NCBI GenBank assembly: GCA_002794785.1
Contig: NBBA01000001.1
Coordinates: 434,001 to 498,000, forward strand
Direction: 5' to 3'
Length of the DNA: 64,000 nt
Source: Coniferiporia sulphurascens
Lineage: Eukaryota > Basidiomycota > Agaricomycetes > Hymenochaetales > Hymenochaetaceae
Each line of letters opens with the position of its first letter. Position 1 is the first letter of the stretch. Shown here piece by piece: positions 9,617 to 19,633 of this stretch. The translations under genes were made by a program, and so were the position numbers. The notes under the pieces were generated by a model. That model was not told where the DNA came from. It was given only the letters and a program-made list of their open reading frames with translations, and searched no databases.

Positions 9617-11263
9617 CTATGCAAATTGTATGTTGCTTTCATTCCCAGCCCTGTAGCTCGTGCCTCCATTAACACCCATTTCGGCAGCCTCATGTAGGTG
9701 TACCGACAATCGGCAACCTACTATACAAGGGAAGGTAGTGGACATCAAAATCTGTGGCACGATATTAAGTGCTGCGTTGGAGGAGACGTTTTGATCCACC
9801 CAAAAAGTTATGATGTGCGCTACGCCGCATATCATTACACTGGAGAAAAATGGTGTTAATCCAGCCAAAACGAAAGAAACGCGAAATAGTTACATGACGA
9901 AATAGAGCACTTGGTCGAGGATGAGGACTCTAACAAGGCCGATTCCCTTAAACCCAGCCGATTCCCGCCATAGAGAAGTAGCTTTGTAGAGAGCCAGGAT
10001 CATTAAGATAAGCTCAAATACAAGCGGGGCCGTCCTGTCGTGGTGTAAGCATAAATATACTATGTGGCTTTGTGTACGAACCAGTAAAGAGTCTCTAATA
10101 GAGGAGGAACAATGCTGTCATAGCCGCAAAATGAATACCCTTCTGCACCTGCTACAGATACTATTCCACTGACAATGAGCTCTTAGACTGGAATGATAGA
10201 CTATTCGCTTACGTTTCTCTTTTACAGTCCCGCTGATCATAATTCCTAGCATGAGGATGGATTCTATAGCGAACAAAGCCTTGAGGAACACAGCCAATTT
10301 CTTGTCTGCCAAATTTTAAGTTCAACCACGGATCTTTAATACTAACTTCAAAGTAAAGTCGAATACCTCCGGACCATAGCGCGAGGACCCTAATCAACAG
10401 AATATCTGTGACAAGAGCATCGGGATAATGTGAGACGAGGCACAAATAATGTCCTTACAGTCTATCAGGACGATGTTCATCCAGTCTGAGTGCATCGTTA
10501 CCATTAGCCTTGTTTTCATCGGAAAAATTAGGACCGGATGCTCACCTCCTACTTCCCCAACCCATAAGGAAGAATTGCCTGCATTTTTTTAAACGTGGAT
10601 TACGATGAGGGAAGTTTTCCCCTTACACCTGAAAGGCTACAGTTATGAAACCGCGATGCAAATCCGATTACGTAGCGTACGTACATCTTTATATTCGTGT
10701 GGTCCGAATAAACTAAACACATTTCAATACGTTTGCTATGATAAGTTGAGTCCAAAATAGCAGGCTCACGCGTTATATATGTCAATACGGAAACTATCCC
10801 TATGTATCGATTCTACGGGGGTTATGTTACTCAGTCAGTAGGTCGTGTCGCCATTTTGAAGGACATGGGTGCGGTGTTTTACTTACAAGAAAGTAGACTA
10901 TGCTGGCAGTCTTGTGGTGAGAAGTCTTTTTGAGATCAGGTTGTAGCATGATTAGTGGTGGGACAAAGCAGTGCTGGATATAATCACACCCAAAAGTATT
11001 TAAACTGGGTCATCAAGGAAGGTGTAATTAGTGAAGAAGCAAGCTGATAACGGAAATCTACGTGCCTCTTTGTCAAATGTAATGACTAACGAAAACAACT
11101 TAGAAAGTTTTCAGTGACTGGGTTTGTTATAGACTCAACTGGTATCGTAACAAAGAGCGGTAGCGATTGCAACTTCAACATATTTTTCTTGTGCATTACC
11201 GGAAAGGATGATCGGAATTTCACTAGTATCAATAGGCTCAACACCAGACCGAGTTAATAGCAT
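9617..11263 (-). CDS. DUF6533-type membrane protein (copy 3)
   Basis: Exon 1 starts at ATG 11263 (MLLTRSGVEPIDTSEIPII, ending LCYDT). Later segments follow copy 2 in order: ITFDKE (about 11090), DALVTDILLIRVLALWSGG (10445-10370), MADKKLAVFLKALFAIES (10312 down), PPLLETLYWFV, then VFELILMILALYKA and RVLILDQVLYFVM, and the final exon ending at the stop at 9617 (GVAHIITFWVDQN ... SNIQFA). Multi-pass membrane protein of unknown function. The donor after the short second exon is GC (GAG then GCACGT) rather than GT. No stop codon was seen in the deduced exons, but not every junction was placed, so it may be a gene or a recent pseudogene. Confidence 0.6.
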
Positions 11264-11976
11264 TACGGGAAGCGTCAACGTTTCAAGTAGGCAGGGAGTT
11301 CAGAATGGAGGCAGTCAAGCTCAACCGGTCAGTGGTCAGAAAAGACTTGTGCCAAAATCGAGTTTATATGAGCGAGTCTGGGAAAATACTCCACACTTCT
11401 TTTGTTAGTAGCTCTTCACAGGTTTCGTAGAATATTCTGATTATCGTAAGGAGTTGCGACGGTTACCTGCTTGAACCCCATGGATGAACACTCATATCAG
11501 TTGCTGGGGGTGGAACCTACCAGCAACGGGGTACATCGCATCTGAGGCACAGGTAACAGTTTGTTGTATCTTTCACGTCTGCTTCCGAGATAAATTGACC
11601 CCCGTTTGTGCCAAGTTGAAAGCCGAAGTTTACAACCATCACCAGTACGCAATTGATATATAGCCACGAAAGAGCCCTCCGAGTTCCTGATCGACCAAGT
11701 TTCCAGAAGCATAAGCAGATCATGGGCTGGAAGTCCGTGATCAGATTCAGATGGCAGTAGCCAGGAGTCGGAGATCAGGAATTAGAAATCAGAGCCAACA
11801 ATGCTACCAGCAAGGATCCCCGGTTGCTTTTATATGATATATCTCACACGAAAAGACTCCAATAAAGAATGTGTGTTGAACTGTGGCAAACTCCAGTTCA
11901 ACCCGGGATGTACGCAGCATGTTACTATAAAGTTTTGTTGCTATTTTCCCTTATTTGGGTAGATATTTCATACTCC
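11264..11976 (-). promoter_or_regulatory. Duplicated upstream flank of DUF6533 copy 3
   Basis: Blocks here match the flanks upstream of copies 5 and 6, for example cctgatcgaccaagtt (about 11687) with cctgattggccaagttg (34877), and gatcagattcagatggcag with matching text near 24970 and 34925. The repeat unit therefore includes the promoter side of the gene. The right part is cut by the LINE insertion at 11977. Confidence 0.5.
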
Positions 11977-11989
11977 GATATGCACGTTT
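11977..11989. repeat. LINE target-site duplication, left copy
   Basis: GATATGCACGTTT, 13 bp, repeated exactly at 18682-18694 on the other side of the LINE. It abuts the A-rich tail of the element. Confidence 0.9.
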
Positions 11990-12183
11990 TTTTTTATTTT
12001 TTTTTATTTTTATTTTTTTATTTTTAATTCTGCATTTGTATACCGCTACATTACAAAGTAAAAGACGCGGATATGAGACTCTATGAAGTGTTGTGTCAAA
12101 GGAGATTAACAAGGTATAAAGGTTCTGGTTTTAAGTCGAAGAGAAAATGAGGTTTGTGTTTCAGAGTTATGATTGTAAGAGAT

Positions 12184-15100
12184 TTATGGCGGAAAAAATC
12201 TGGAGTTGAGAATTGGGTCGTGTACTGTAAAGGATTTGGTGAAAGCATTTGATGAATTTAAAAAGGAGGCGAGTTTTTGTAGGAAAGATTCTTTTGTGAA
12301 AAGAATGTGATCCGGTGGTGGTATGACATTCCCGAATGCCTGGATGCGCGCAGATTTCAGAAGAGGGCAACGACGAATAATGTGATCTCGTGTTTGGATA
12401 TGTTCCCCGCAAGGGCATGAAATGGCTTCGGTTGGTACGAAACGCCTGTAGTAATCGCCAAAGTGACCGTGTCCAGTTATAGCATGGAAGATACGCGAAG
12501 ATATGTCTCGAGGATAGTAGAATTTTTTCCAAAACTGTGGTAATTTCGAGGAGGGTATTCCGGTAATGGTGTTGAATGACGCGGACTCCGAGATGTTTTT
12601 TGTGTTTTGGATAATGTGAGACCATGGTGTTATCGCGCGTAGATTAATGTCTTCCTTTTCCCCTGCGTATGTTTTTAGGACGAATGGGCGGCCGATTGGT
12701 GAGAAGTGCGTGAGTTTGTCTGCGATGACGTTTCCGGGAATGTCAAGATGACCTGGGGACCAATGAAGGTGAATATGATGCTGCGTGTTAGAAGTGAAGG
12801 AGTCGGAAAAGGTGCGAAATATTTTGGAAGAAATTTGTGCTGCGTGTGGGGATAAATCAATGATGGCGGGGATGCATGACGAAGAATCAGAAAAGAAATG
12901 AATGTTAGATATATGAATAGAAGATAAAATGTGTCGTTGGCGGAAAAGAGTGATGCGTTCGGTACATTTGGCTAAGGCATACATTTCTGCATCGAACGAT
13001 GAGCCAGAAGGTGAACAGTAGAAATGACCGAGGTCTACAACGAGTCCTTTGTGGTAAATAACGAATGATGAGATGGTGACGGATTTGTTGTTTTTGTAAT
13101 TTTTTGAACCATCTGTATAAATGATTAAATTGTGAATATTTTTCGATAAAGAGTCATGTAAAAGGATTATTTTGTTTTTTTGGGAGTTTTTTCGATCAAT
13201 AGAAGATATACCGGATTCGAGATGATAAGATAGTGCTTTGTAATGATATTGATTTGGATTAGACGGGAGATGTTGTGAAGGGTGTGCGAGATATGGGTTG
13301 ATGTGCTCTGTGCGCGGATCGGTGAGGAAAGTGAGGCGATGAAGTTGTGTTTTCGGTTTATTGGAAGTGGATTGATGACGAGATGTGATGGGTGGTTTAG
13401 ATGTTGGGAGACGAGGCCATGATGAAGGTAGTCGGTTAAGGAGTTGAGAGTTAAGCGGAAGACGATTGAGGCGGAGTGCTGTAGATTGGTTGTGTTTTTG
13501 AAGTAGGACCGGTATTGGTAGAATATGGGCGATGCGGTGTAAAGCGTGAGATGGAGTAGTTCGAAATGTGCCAGTAAGAAGGCGTAAGCTTTGGTTTTGA
13601 GCGACCGACATTTTGTTTAGTTTGGGTTTTTGACGAATGCCAGTAAACCATAGTTGAAAGCCGTAGGTTAGAACAGGAAGGACGTTGGCGAAGTGAAGTG
13701 TATGGAAGTTGGCAAATGACAGTCCGCGTATGGTGTTCCCGAGTATGCGAAGTGCCATGGTAGTGGAGCGTGCTCTCATGCACATGCGATGTACGTGGTC
13801 GTTGAAATTGAGTCTTTGATCGAGGTAGAAGCCCAACCATCGAATGACCGGAGACGGAGTTATGGTAACTGGGGGAGAATGAATGTTATGAAGTTTGATG
13901 GAAGGAAAGGAGGTTGGAGAAAAACCGCGACGAATGAAATGAATAAGGTCAGATTTTAAATGGTCAATGGAGAGTTGAATATTGTTTAGTTTGTTGGAAA
14001 TGATGTTGTAAGCGATTTTTAAGAGACGAATGTTTTCTTGATAGGAATCGGAATATACTAGAATGAGTTGGTCGTCGACATATGCTTTGATACAAGTATC
14101 CGATGATAAATTGAATGAGTTAAGAATAAAACCAGTGTAAATTGTGGAAAGAATTGGGGAAATAGGCGATCCTTGTGGGATGCCGACATTATGTATGGGC
14201 TTTTGTTCGGAGGTAAAATTGTCAATTTTAAATGATATGTGACGATCAGAAAGAAATGCTTGCATCCATAGAATGATTTTTTGATCAAAACCTAATAGGT
14301 GAAGTGAATGAAGGAGTCGAGAATGATTGACGTTGTCGAAATAACCTTTAATGTCAATTGCGAGAGCTGATATGCAGAGTTTCTTTTTGTGGGCGATTTG
14401 TATATCGTGTATGAGGGAAAGGCCTGCGTCGATGGTGCAAGAGTTGGATCGACCCCCAAATTGAGTAGTTGGAACAAGGTTGAATCGACCTACGTCCCAT
14501 GTGAGACGTTTGGCAATGATTTTTTCCATAATTTTCCCTATGCATTCGAGGAGGGCGATTGGTCGGTATGAGCGCGGGTTACTAGAGTCAGTTTGGTTTG
14601 GTTTGGGAATAAGAATAATGTTAGCGTTTTTCCACAGATGAATATGACGAGAGAAGCATTCATTGAATAAATTGAATAGAATGTCAGGGTGAGCAGAATT
14701 AATCCATTTGATATAGGCGTATGATATGTTTGAGATGCCCGGAGCCGAATTGTTATGGGTAAGGTTAAGACAAGTGTCGATTTCATTATGCGTAATACGT
14801 GGCGATGATCTGGTAGGTTTTTTGGGCGGGTCGTAAGGAAGGTTCGCGACGTCTGGTTGTCTGTTGGTGGAAAAGAAAGATTGATGGAAAACGTCCGCTT
14901 GTTTTTCCGGCGTGTGTGCGATATGATCTTGGAATGAAATAGGTGGCATGCGGGTTTTTCGTTTGCCGGAGGACCATTTGGCGTATCGATAAATGTCGTA
15001 TGAGGATGCTCCTTCGAGGACGGAGGTAGCCCAAGATTGTTTAGCTTTTTTGAATATGATTCGGGCTTCTTTATGGAGGTGTTCTTTTTCGAAGTTTTCG

Positions 15101-16131
15101 GAGCAGTCCCTAAAGGCTCGTATTGCTTGGGCGCATTCGTCGTTCCACCAGTAAGAATATGAAAAAGTGGATGATGATGTCTGTGGCATGATTTCGGAGA
15201 TTGTTAGTAGAATTTTTTCGGATAATTTGTTAGCGTAGTCATGAACTGAAGCGTCATCAGACAAACTGGGTAGCGGTTGATTGTCCAGGTTAAAACTAAA
15301 TTTTTCAATCCATTCTTTTTTGCGTTCTGGGTCATACTTATACGTTATGGTTGTGTCTTCAGGTTTGAAATTGGGGTCATTTGGAAGGTACGCGATGGTG
15401 ATAGGTATGTGATCCGATGAGTAAGCAGGAATGTCAACGCATGTCCAGTCGAAGAAGAAGTCGGAAATGATTGCTGTAAAGTTAAGAAGCGTTAGGTCAA
15501 TAATTGAGTCGGCTTGTTGATGTTGTCCTTTACGAGTCGGAAATTCTGTGTCGTTAAGAATAAAGAGTGATTGGTCTTGAGTCCACGATAGGAAAGCTTC
15601 CGCTTCAGCAGTGATTCGGCGGTGATTTCTGTTTGGTAGTTCCCATTCTGAGTGGTGCAAGTTGAAATCGCCCATAATGCATGTTGGCATATCGTAATCG
15701 AGTTCGGTGTCAATGAGGGTACAAATGTTGTCACCGAGAATGCCGGACCCGTAATTGTAGCAGTTCGTAAGGCGGAAGGTTTTATTTAGGTATGTGACGT
15801 CAATAGTCATAAAGTCTTTGTGATTGACGATGTCTTGACGCGAAATGGCTGATAAGTGTGGGAAAGATTTTCTGACATAAGTAATCACGTGTGGTTTTAT
15901 AGGTGAATTAGCATCGTAAGCGGGAATAAAATAATCCCAAGATGGGTGTTTTATTGGAAGAAAAATGGGTGTTCCGTCTGGGTTGGAGTCTGAGCGACTG
16001 AGACCGGAGAATCCGATAAAAGGTTCTTGTAGTACGAGGATATGGAGCTTCGGATTATTGAGAAGACGTGTTGTACGTGGGCCGCTTTTTGCTACATTGA
16101 GCTGGAGTATACGTAGGGCCGTATTATTCAT
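12184..16131 (-). CDS. LINE ORF2: endonuclease, reverse transcriptase, RNase H
   Basis: A 1315-residue polyprotein that nicks target DNA and copies the element RNA into it. The N-terminal endonuclease/exonuclease/phosphatase domain has LRILQLNVAKS (residues 6-16), ILVLQEPFIG, GDFNLHHSEWE and the SSDHIPITI histidine motif. The RT domain follows from about residue 490: YRPIALLECIGKIMEKI, ALAIDIKGYFDNV (motif A), GIPQGSPISPILS (motif B), and the catalytic AYVDDQLILV (motif C), then WLGFYLDQRL. The RNase H domain (about 970-1140) shows YTDGSKN, EMYALAK, FSDSSS and HWSPGHLDIPGN, so the acidic residues are all there. Near the end is a CPCGEH...H..C zinc knuckle. The start ATG overlaps the ORF1 stop by ATGA, which suggests coupled reinitiation. 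No stop or frameshift interrupts it. Confidence 0.95.
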   Translation of the reverse strand: MNNTALRILQLNVAKSGPRTTRLLNNPKLHILVLQEPFIGFSGLSRSDSNPDGTPIFLPIKHPSWDYFIPAYDANSPIKPHVITYVRKSFPHLSAISRQDIVNHKDFMTIDVTYLNKTFRLTNCYNYGSGILGDNICTLIDTELDYDMPTCIMGDFNLHHSEWELPNRNHRRITAEAEAFLSWTQDQSLFILNDTEFPTRKGQHQQADSIIDLTLLNFTAIISDFFFDWTCVDIPAYSSDHIPITIAYLPNDPNFKPEDTTITYKYDPERKKEWIEKFSFNLDNQPLPSLSDDASVHDYANKLSEKILLTISEIMPQTSSSTFSYSYWWNDECAQAIRAFRDCSENFEKEHLHKEARIIFKKAKQSWATSVLEGASSYDIYRYAKWSSGKRKTRMPPISFQDHIAHTPEKQADVFHQSFFSTNRQPDVANLPYDPPKKPTRSSPRITHNEIDTCLNLTHNNSAPGISNISYAYIKWINSAHPDILFNLFNECFSRHIHLWKNANIILIPKPNQTDSSNPRSYRPIALLECIGKIMEKIIAKRLTWDVGRFNLVPTTQFGGRSNSCTIDAGLSLIHDIQIAHKKKLCISALAIDIKGYFDNVNHSRLLHSLHLLGFDQKIILWMQAFLSDRHISFKIDNFTSEQKPIHNVGIPQGSPISPILSTIYTGFILNSFNLSSDTCIKAYVDDQLILVYSDSYQENIRLLKIAYNIISNKLNNIQLSIDHLKSDLIHFIRRGFSPTSFPSIKLHNIHSPPVTITPSPVIRWLGFYLDQRLNFNDHVHRMCMRARSTTMALRILGNTIRGLSFANFHTLHFANVLPVLTYGFQLWFTGIRQKPKLNKMSVAQNQSLRLLTGTFRTTPSHALHRIAHILPIPVLLQKHNQSTALRLNRLPLNSQLLNRLPSSWPRLPTSKPPITSRHQSTSNKPKTQLHRLTFLTDPRTEHINPYLAHPSQHLPSNPNQYHYKALSYHLESGISSIDRKNSQKNKIILLHDSLSKNIHNLIIYTDGSKNYKNNKSVTISSFVIYHKGLVVDLGHFYCSPSGSSFDAEMYALAKCTERITLFRQRHILSSIHISNIHFFSDSSSCIPAIIDLSPHAAQISSKIFRTFSDSFTSNTQHHIHLHWSPGHLDIPGNVIADKLTHFSPIGRPFVLKTYAGEKEDINLRAITPWSHIIQNTKNISESASFNTITGIPSSKLPQFWKKFYYPRDISSRIFHAITGHGHFGDYYRRFVPTEAISCPCGEHIQTRDHIIRRCPLLKSARIQAFGNVIPPPDHILFTKESFLQKLASFLNSSNAFTKSFTVHDPILNSRFFPP

Positions 16132-18488
16132 AGAGTGTCGTCGATAACTGAGTTGTATGGGTCGACATGCATGGACGGAGATGATGGACGTGTAGTTGAC
16201 GGTGTAGTGAAAAGATTATGTCTTGAAGGATGCACGTTAATAAGGTTTGGGTTGGTTGAAGAGGGTGACGGTGGTGATGTTAAAACCATGCGGACTGGAG
16301 CTGGGAAACGATTAAAGTACAATGCGCGTTGAGAACAATCAATAGAGTCAGCGGGGTGAGCTCCGGAACAGTTAACACAAAAGAAATGGTCACAAGGTTG
16401 GTTATCTTGATAGCGAGCGCTAGAACAGCCCGAACACATTTCGCGATGCTGAGAGGTGAGGTGTCGTTTCGATGCGCAGTAACGGCATCCTAGAGGTTGA
16501 TTGCAGTTAATCGTGAGGTGACCAAATTTCCAACATTTTGTACATTGGGAGAAACGGGGTTTAGCCTTCCATTCGACTGGAACTGTGGATTGTCCGAAAA
16601 TAAAGAAAACGGAAGAAGTGACCTTGCGAAGTAAATCGCCGTTTGGATCTTCGAAGGCGAAAGAAATTGACGATCTTGGTTTGGTGATAAGTTCTGGGTT
16701 GCGTGCCCAACGCGGAGGTTGAGTGATCTTCAATGAGCGGAATAAATCGTTAAGAAGTAGGGACCGTAAGATTTCAAGTTCGGTAAAGATTGGTAAGTTG
16801 GGCCCGTTCGAGGTGATGATGTTGCTGATGATAACTTTGGACCATTTTATGTCGCGTGTGATGGTGAGAGGGTGATTAGGTCGTAGTTCAAATGCTTCTT
16901 TAAGGACGGGGATAATAGTGTTAATAGAATTAATCGAAATATTATTCGGGAAGGAAAAAATGCAGTTCCCGGCCATGTTCCAATCGGCGCCAATGATTCT
17001 GATGTGTCGAGCAGTAGGAATACGATCAAGTTTGAGTTGAATTCGATCAATGAGAGTCTTTGAATTGGGTCTAATGGATAGCGGGATATTTTGTCCTTGA
17101 AAGCGAGCGACATATCTGGTAAGGTTTGAGATCGACGCTGGTGCTGTAGGAAGAATTTTTGGTTGATTGGTCGGCATGTTGAGTCCTAGGTGGTCTTTGT
17201 AGGTGATTGTCGTGATTGGTTGATTGGCGACTGGGTTTCGGATAAGAACCGGAGATGGAGTGCGCTGTCTTGGTCCGAGTGGGCGAGTTCGGGGTGTGTT
17301 TGTGTTGTCTGCGATTGGTTGGATGAAGCCATGGCTGATGTTGTCGGGTTGGTGAGTGTCTTCGGAGAAATGCACTTGGCGAGCCTCGGTGTTCTGGTTA
17401 ATAGGTTTTTCGATAGACGCTACTGTTTCTTCGAGTTGGACAAGGCGAGAAATGATTCGAGATTCAAGGTCCTGAGCGTGTTTTTTTGCTTGTTCTTGGA
17501 GGTTGGTTTGAAGGGTATTGATCATAGTAGACATTGTTGAGGGGTTAGGTTCTGCGTTAATATTGTCAGAAGGATTTTCGTCATCGTCGTATGCGTTATC
17601 GTAAATAGAATCGGGGAATAGGATTGGGTTTCGAACTTTAAAGTCGAATTGACCCGCATCATCAATGGTGATTTTTTTGTAAGTTATAGGCGTTTTTGGA
17701 TCGGCTGGGTGAATAATGGTGACTTTGGTGTTAGACGGAACAAAATGAAGGTGGAAGAGTTGGATGGCATTGGCAAGAGAATTCATAGCGTGGTCAGTTA
17801 GATGTTGGTTATACTTAGATGGCCATGTTTTTGCGATGAGGTTAAGAATTTGTTCAATAGAGAGAGTCCACTCTTCAAAAGATCCGGGAGCTAGAATATT
17901 TTCGATAGCATTGCATGTTTCCGAAATAATAATTTGGTCTTCCATATTTGATTCGTCTGGTGTTGGTGTGAATCGAAGGTGTCTTTGTTGGTGCATGTGA
18001 CTATCGGACGAAGAAGAAGATTGATGCGATTGTTGTGATTGGTTAGATGTCTGATGTGACAGGATAGGGGCTGGTGCGTGTATTGTGGTAGGCATAGATG
18101 TGTTTGTTGGGGATGCAGCTTGTATGAGAGATTGAGAGTCGAGGGGGAAAACAACGTCCATGGGTGTGGCCACCGGGGCTGCAAGGGTGATGTCTGAGTA
18201 ATTGGCATAGGTGGAGGAGAAATCTTGAAAATGAGCATTGAAAGATGGGTCTTGGGAAGTTGGCATAGACAGAACAGAGGGCGTTTGAGATGACGGTAAG
18301 ATTTGCTGATAACCTATTATATTGATGTTTTTGTCAGTTTCTTGATTTTCTTTCGGTGGAGACGGAAGAGGGCGAGGAGGTGAGTGGGATGCCGGAATGT
18401 TGGGCGATTGTGAGTTGTATTGGTGCATTTCTTCAGGAGTGTTGGCATATGTCTGGCTGCTGAAAGAAGGGTTAGGGGAGTTCGCCAT
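16128..18488 (-). CDS. LINE ORF1: gag-like RNA-binding protein
   Basis: A 786-residue protein, starting at the ATG at 18488 (MANSPNPSFSSQTYAN). The frame is open up to 18674 but without an ATG there. The N-terminal 250 residues are rich in S, P, T, Q and N and look disordered. The middle contains a probable short coiled stretch (QEQAKKHAQDLESRIISRL) followed by a region that may be an RRM-like gag domain (RHIRIIGADWNMAGNCIF). The C-terminal part has zinc knuckles: CTKCWKFGHLTINC, then CRYCASKRHLTSQHREMC, then further C/H pairs (CSGCSSA, CVNCSGAH). In LINEs of this type ORF1 coats the element RNA. It ends in ATGA shared with ORF2. The frame is intact. Confidence 0.9.
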   Translation of the reverse strand: MANSPNPSFSSQTYANTPEEMHQYNSQSPNIPASHSPPRPLPSPPKENQETDKNINIIGYQQILPSSQTPSVLSMPTSQDPSFNAHFQDFSSTYANYSDITLAAPVATPMDVVFPLDSQSLIQAASPTNTSMPTTIHAPAPILSHQTSNQSQQSHQSSSSSDSHMHQQRHLRFTPTPDESNMEDQIIISETCNAIENILAPGSFEEWTLSIEQILNLIAKTWPSKYNQHLTDHAMNSLANAIQLFHLHFVPSNTKVTIIHPADPKTPITYKKITIDDAGQFDFKVRNPILFPDSIYDNAYDDDENPSDNINAEPNPSTMSTMINTLQTNLQEQAKKHAQDLESRIISRLVQLEETVASIEKPINQNTEARQVHFSEDTHQPDNISHGFIQPIADNTNTPRTRPLGPRQRTPSPVLIRNPVANQPITTITYKDHLGLNMPTNQPKILPTAPASISNLTRYVARFQGQNIPLSIRPNSKTLIDRIQLKLDRIPTARHIRIIGADWNMAGNCIFSFPNNISINSINTIIPVLKEAFELRPNHPLTITRDIKWSKVIISNIITSNGPNLPIFTELEILRSLLLNDLFRSLKITQPPRWARNPELITKPRSSISFAFEDPNGDLLRKVTSSVFFIFGQSTVPVEWKAKPRFSQCTKCWKFGHLTINCNQPLGCRYCASKRHLTSQHREMCSGCSSARYQDNQPCDHFFCVNCSGAHPADSIDCSQRALYFNRFPAPVRMVLTSPPSPSSTNPNLINVHPSRHNLFTTPSTTRPSSPSMHVDPYNSVIDDTL

Positions 18489-18681
18489 GGGGGGAAAGAA
18501 AAATAAAAGGGGTAGGGAAATGGAGGAAAGGGAAGTGGGGATGGTAAAGTTGAGTGTAAAACAGCTCGACGAATGTCTACTGTGGGGGGGACAGGTGTGG
18601 GTGGTTAACCCAGGGAGTTTAGGGGCGGCGAATGTGGCTGTGCTTAGGGTGAGATGATGGTGGTCAGAGGTCAAGGGGTTG

Positions 18682-18694
18682 GATATGCACGTTT
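18682..18694. repeat. LINE target-site duplication, right copy
   Basis: GATATGCACGTTT, identical to 11977-11989. It adjoins the 5' end of the LINE, showing that the element has both ends. Confidence 0.9.
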
Positions 18695-18775
18695 ATCCTC
18701 ACACACATATCCACCCTTGACCTTGACAGATTTGATCGGTGCACTACACATTGAGAAGCATTGAAGTCAATCAAT

Positions 18776-19090
18776 ATGGCGTCAGCAGAAGGGACTTCTG
18801 GAGTGGGGATTTGTCACCCAAGCACTCGTCTTCCGTGCATTTTCCCCTGTGCTGTTAGTCACCCAGCCGACAACGTATGACGTGGCTAATTTTAGGCCCA
18901 TGATTAACAAAATCAAGTTGTTATCGGACAGCAATTACAGTTTATGGCACATAAAGCTAACTCAAACGCTTTGCGAACGTCTATCAAGCTGTCGTCACTG
19001 GCCTTAAATCCGGTCTACACGAAATCTGACAAGCCAGCCGTGGCCGGGAGGGAAGCCGAGGCGATGTGGACACTTACTCTGGACTTTACA
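18776..19090 (+). pseudogene. Copia gag-like remnant
   Basis: Within this otherwise empty stretch one frame reads KLLSDSNYSLWHIKLTQTL (about 18912-18970). The pattern of a leucine pair, N-Y-x-x-W and a following amphipathic helix is the usual start of the Copia gag polypeptide. The frame is short and closed by stops on either side, and no LTR is attached. It could be a relic of a second Copia lineage or coincidence. Confidence 0.3.
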
Positions 19091-19633
19091 CGAATGGTAT
19101 GTTACCTACAATACATCTTGAATCCTGGAGTTTGTTATCCCATCGTCTGGATTGACCAACAATCCACAACCTATTAACTATATAAAATATCAATTTGTTC
19201 TGTCTTTTTCCAAGGACAACGACAGAGCAAAACGAGATTGGGACGACAAAAGAGCGCACAAAAACTGCTAGAATACACACTGCACTACTGTAGACCCTCA
19301 GAATGGCACGGAGCCCGTTGAGAAAACATTATGGAATGACAAAGATGCGCGACGTCAATTTCCACATGTGAGCCGCACGCCGATGTCACACCCTAGATCT
19401 AAGGAACCGATCTCAAGACCAGTACTAGTAGCATATTATTCGGGAAGGGCTTATCTGGGTATTGGTTCAAAGGTGAGAAGACGAGAAGCTAGACGAGAGT
19501 GGATCCCTGGAATATGTTACATGGATTAAAATCAATGATTGTCGGGTCGAACAAAATTTTATATCACGACTGCGTTCCATACGCACGGACTCTGGATCTC
19601 GGAAGGCTGGAAAGTGCGAACGGTACACCACAA

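Larger units (their letters stand above)
11990..18681 (-). mobile_element. Full-length non-LTR retrotransposon (Tad-like LINE), 6.7 kb
   Basis: A minus-strand element bounded by a perfect 13-bp target duplication. Its order is: about 190 bp of 5' UTR, ORF1 (18488-16128), ORF2 (16131-12184) overlapping ORF1 as ATGA, about 155 bp of 3' UTR, then an imperfect (TAAAA)n-type tail at about 11990-12028. Both ORFs are open throughout and all catalytic motifs are present, so it may be a recent and potentially active insertion. The AP-endonuclease, RT and RNase H layout with a gag-like zinc-knuckle ORF1 matches the fungal Tad1 group of the I superfamily; that clade assignment is inference. Confidence 0.93.

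Noticed and set aside
18488..18674. Longer N-terminus of LINE ORF1
   Set aside because: The frame is open but has no ATG before 18488; the apparent start at 18674 is TTG.
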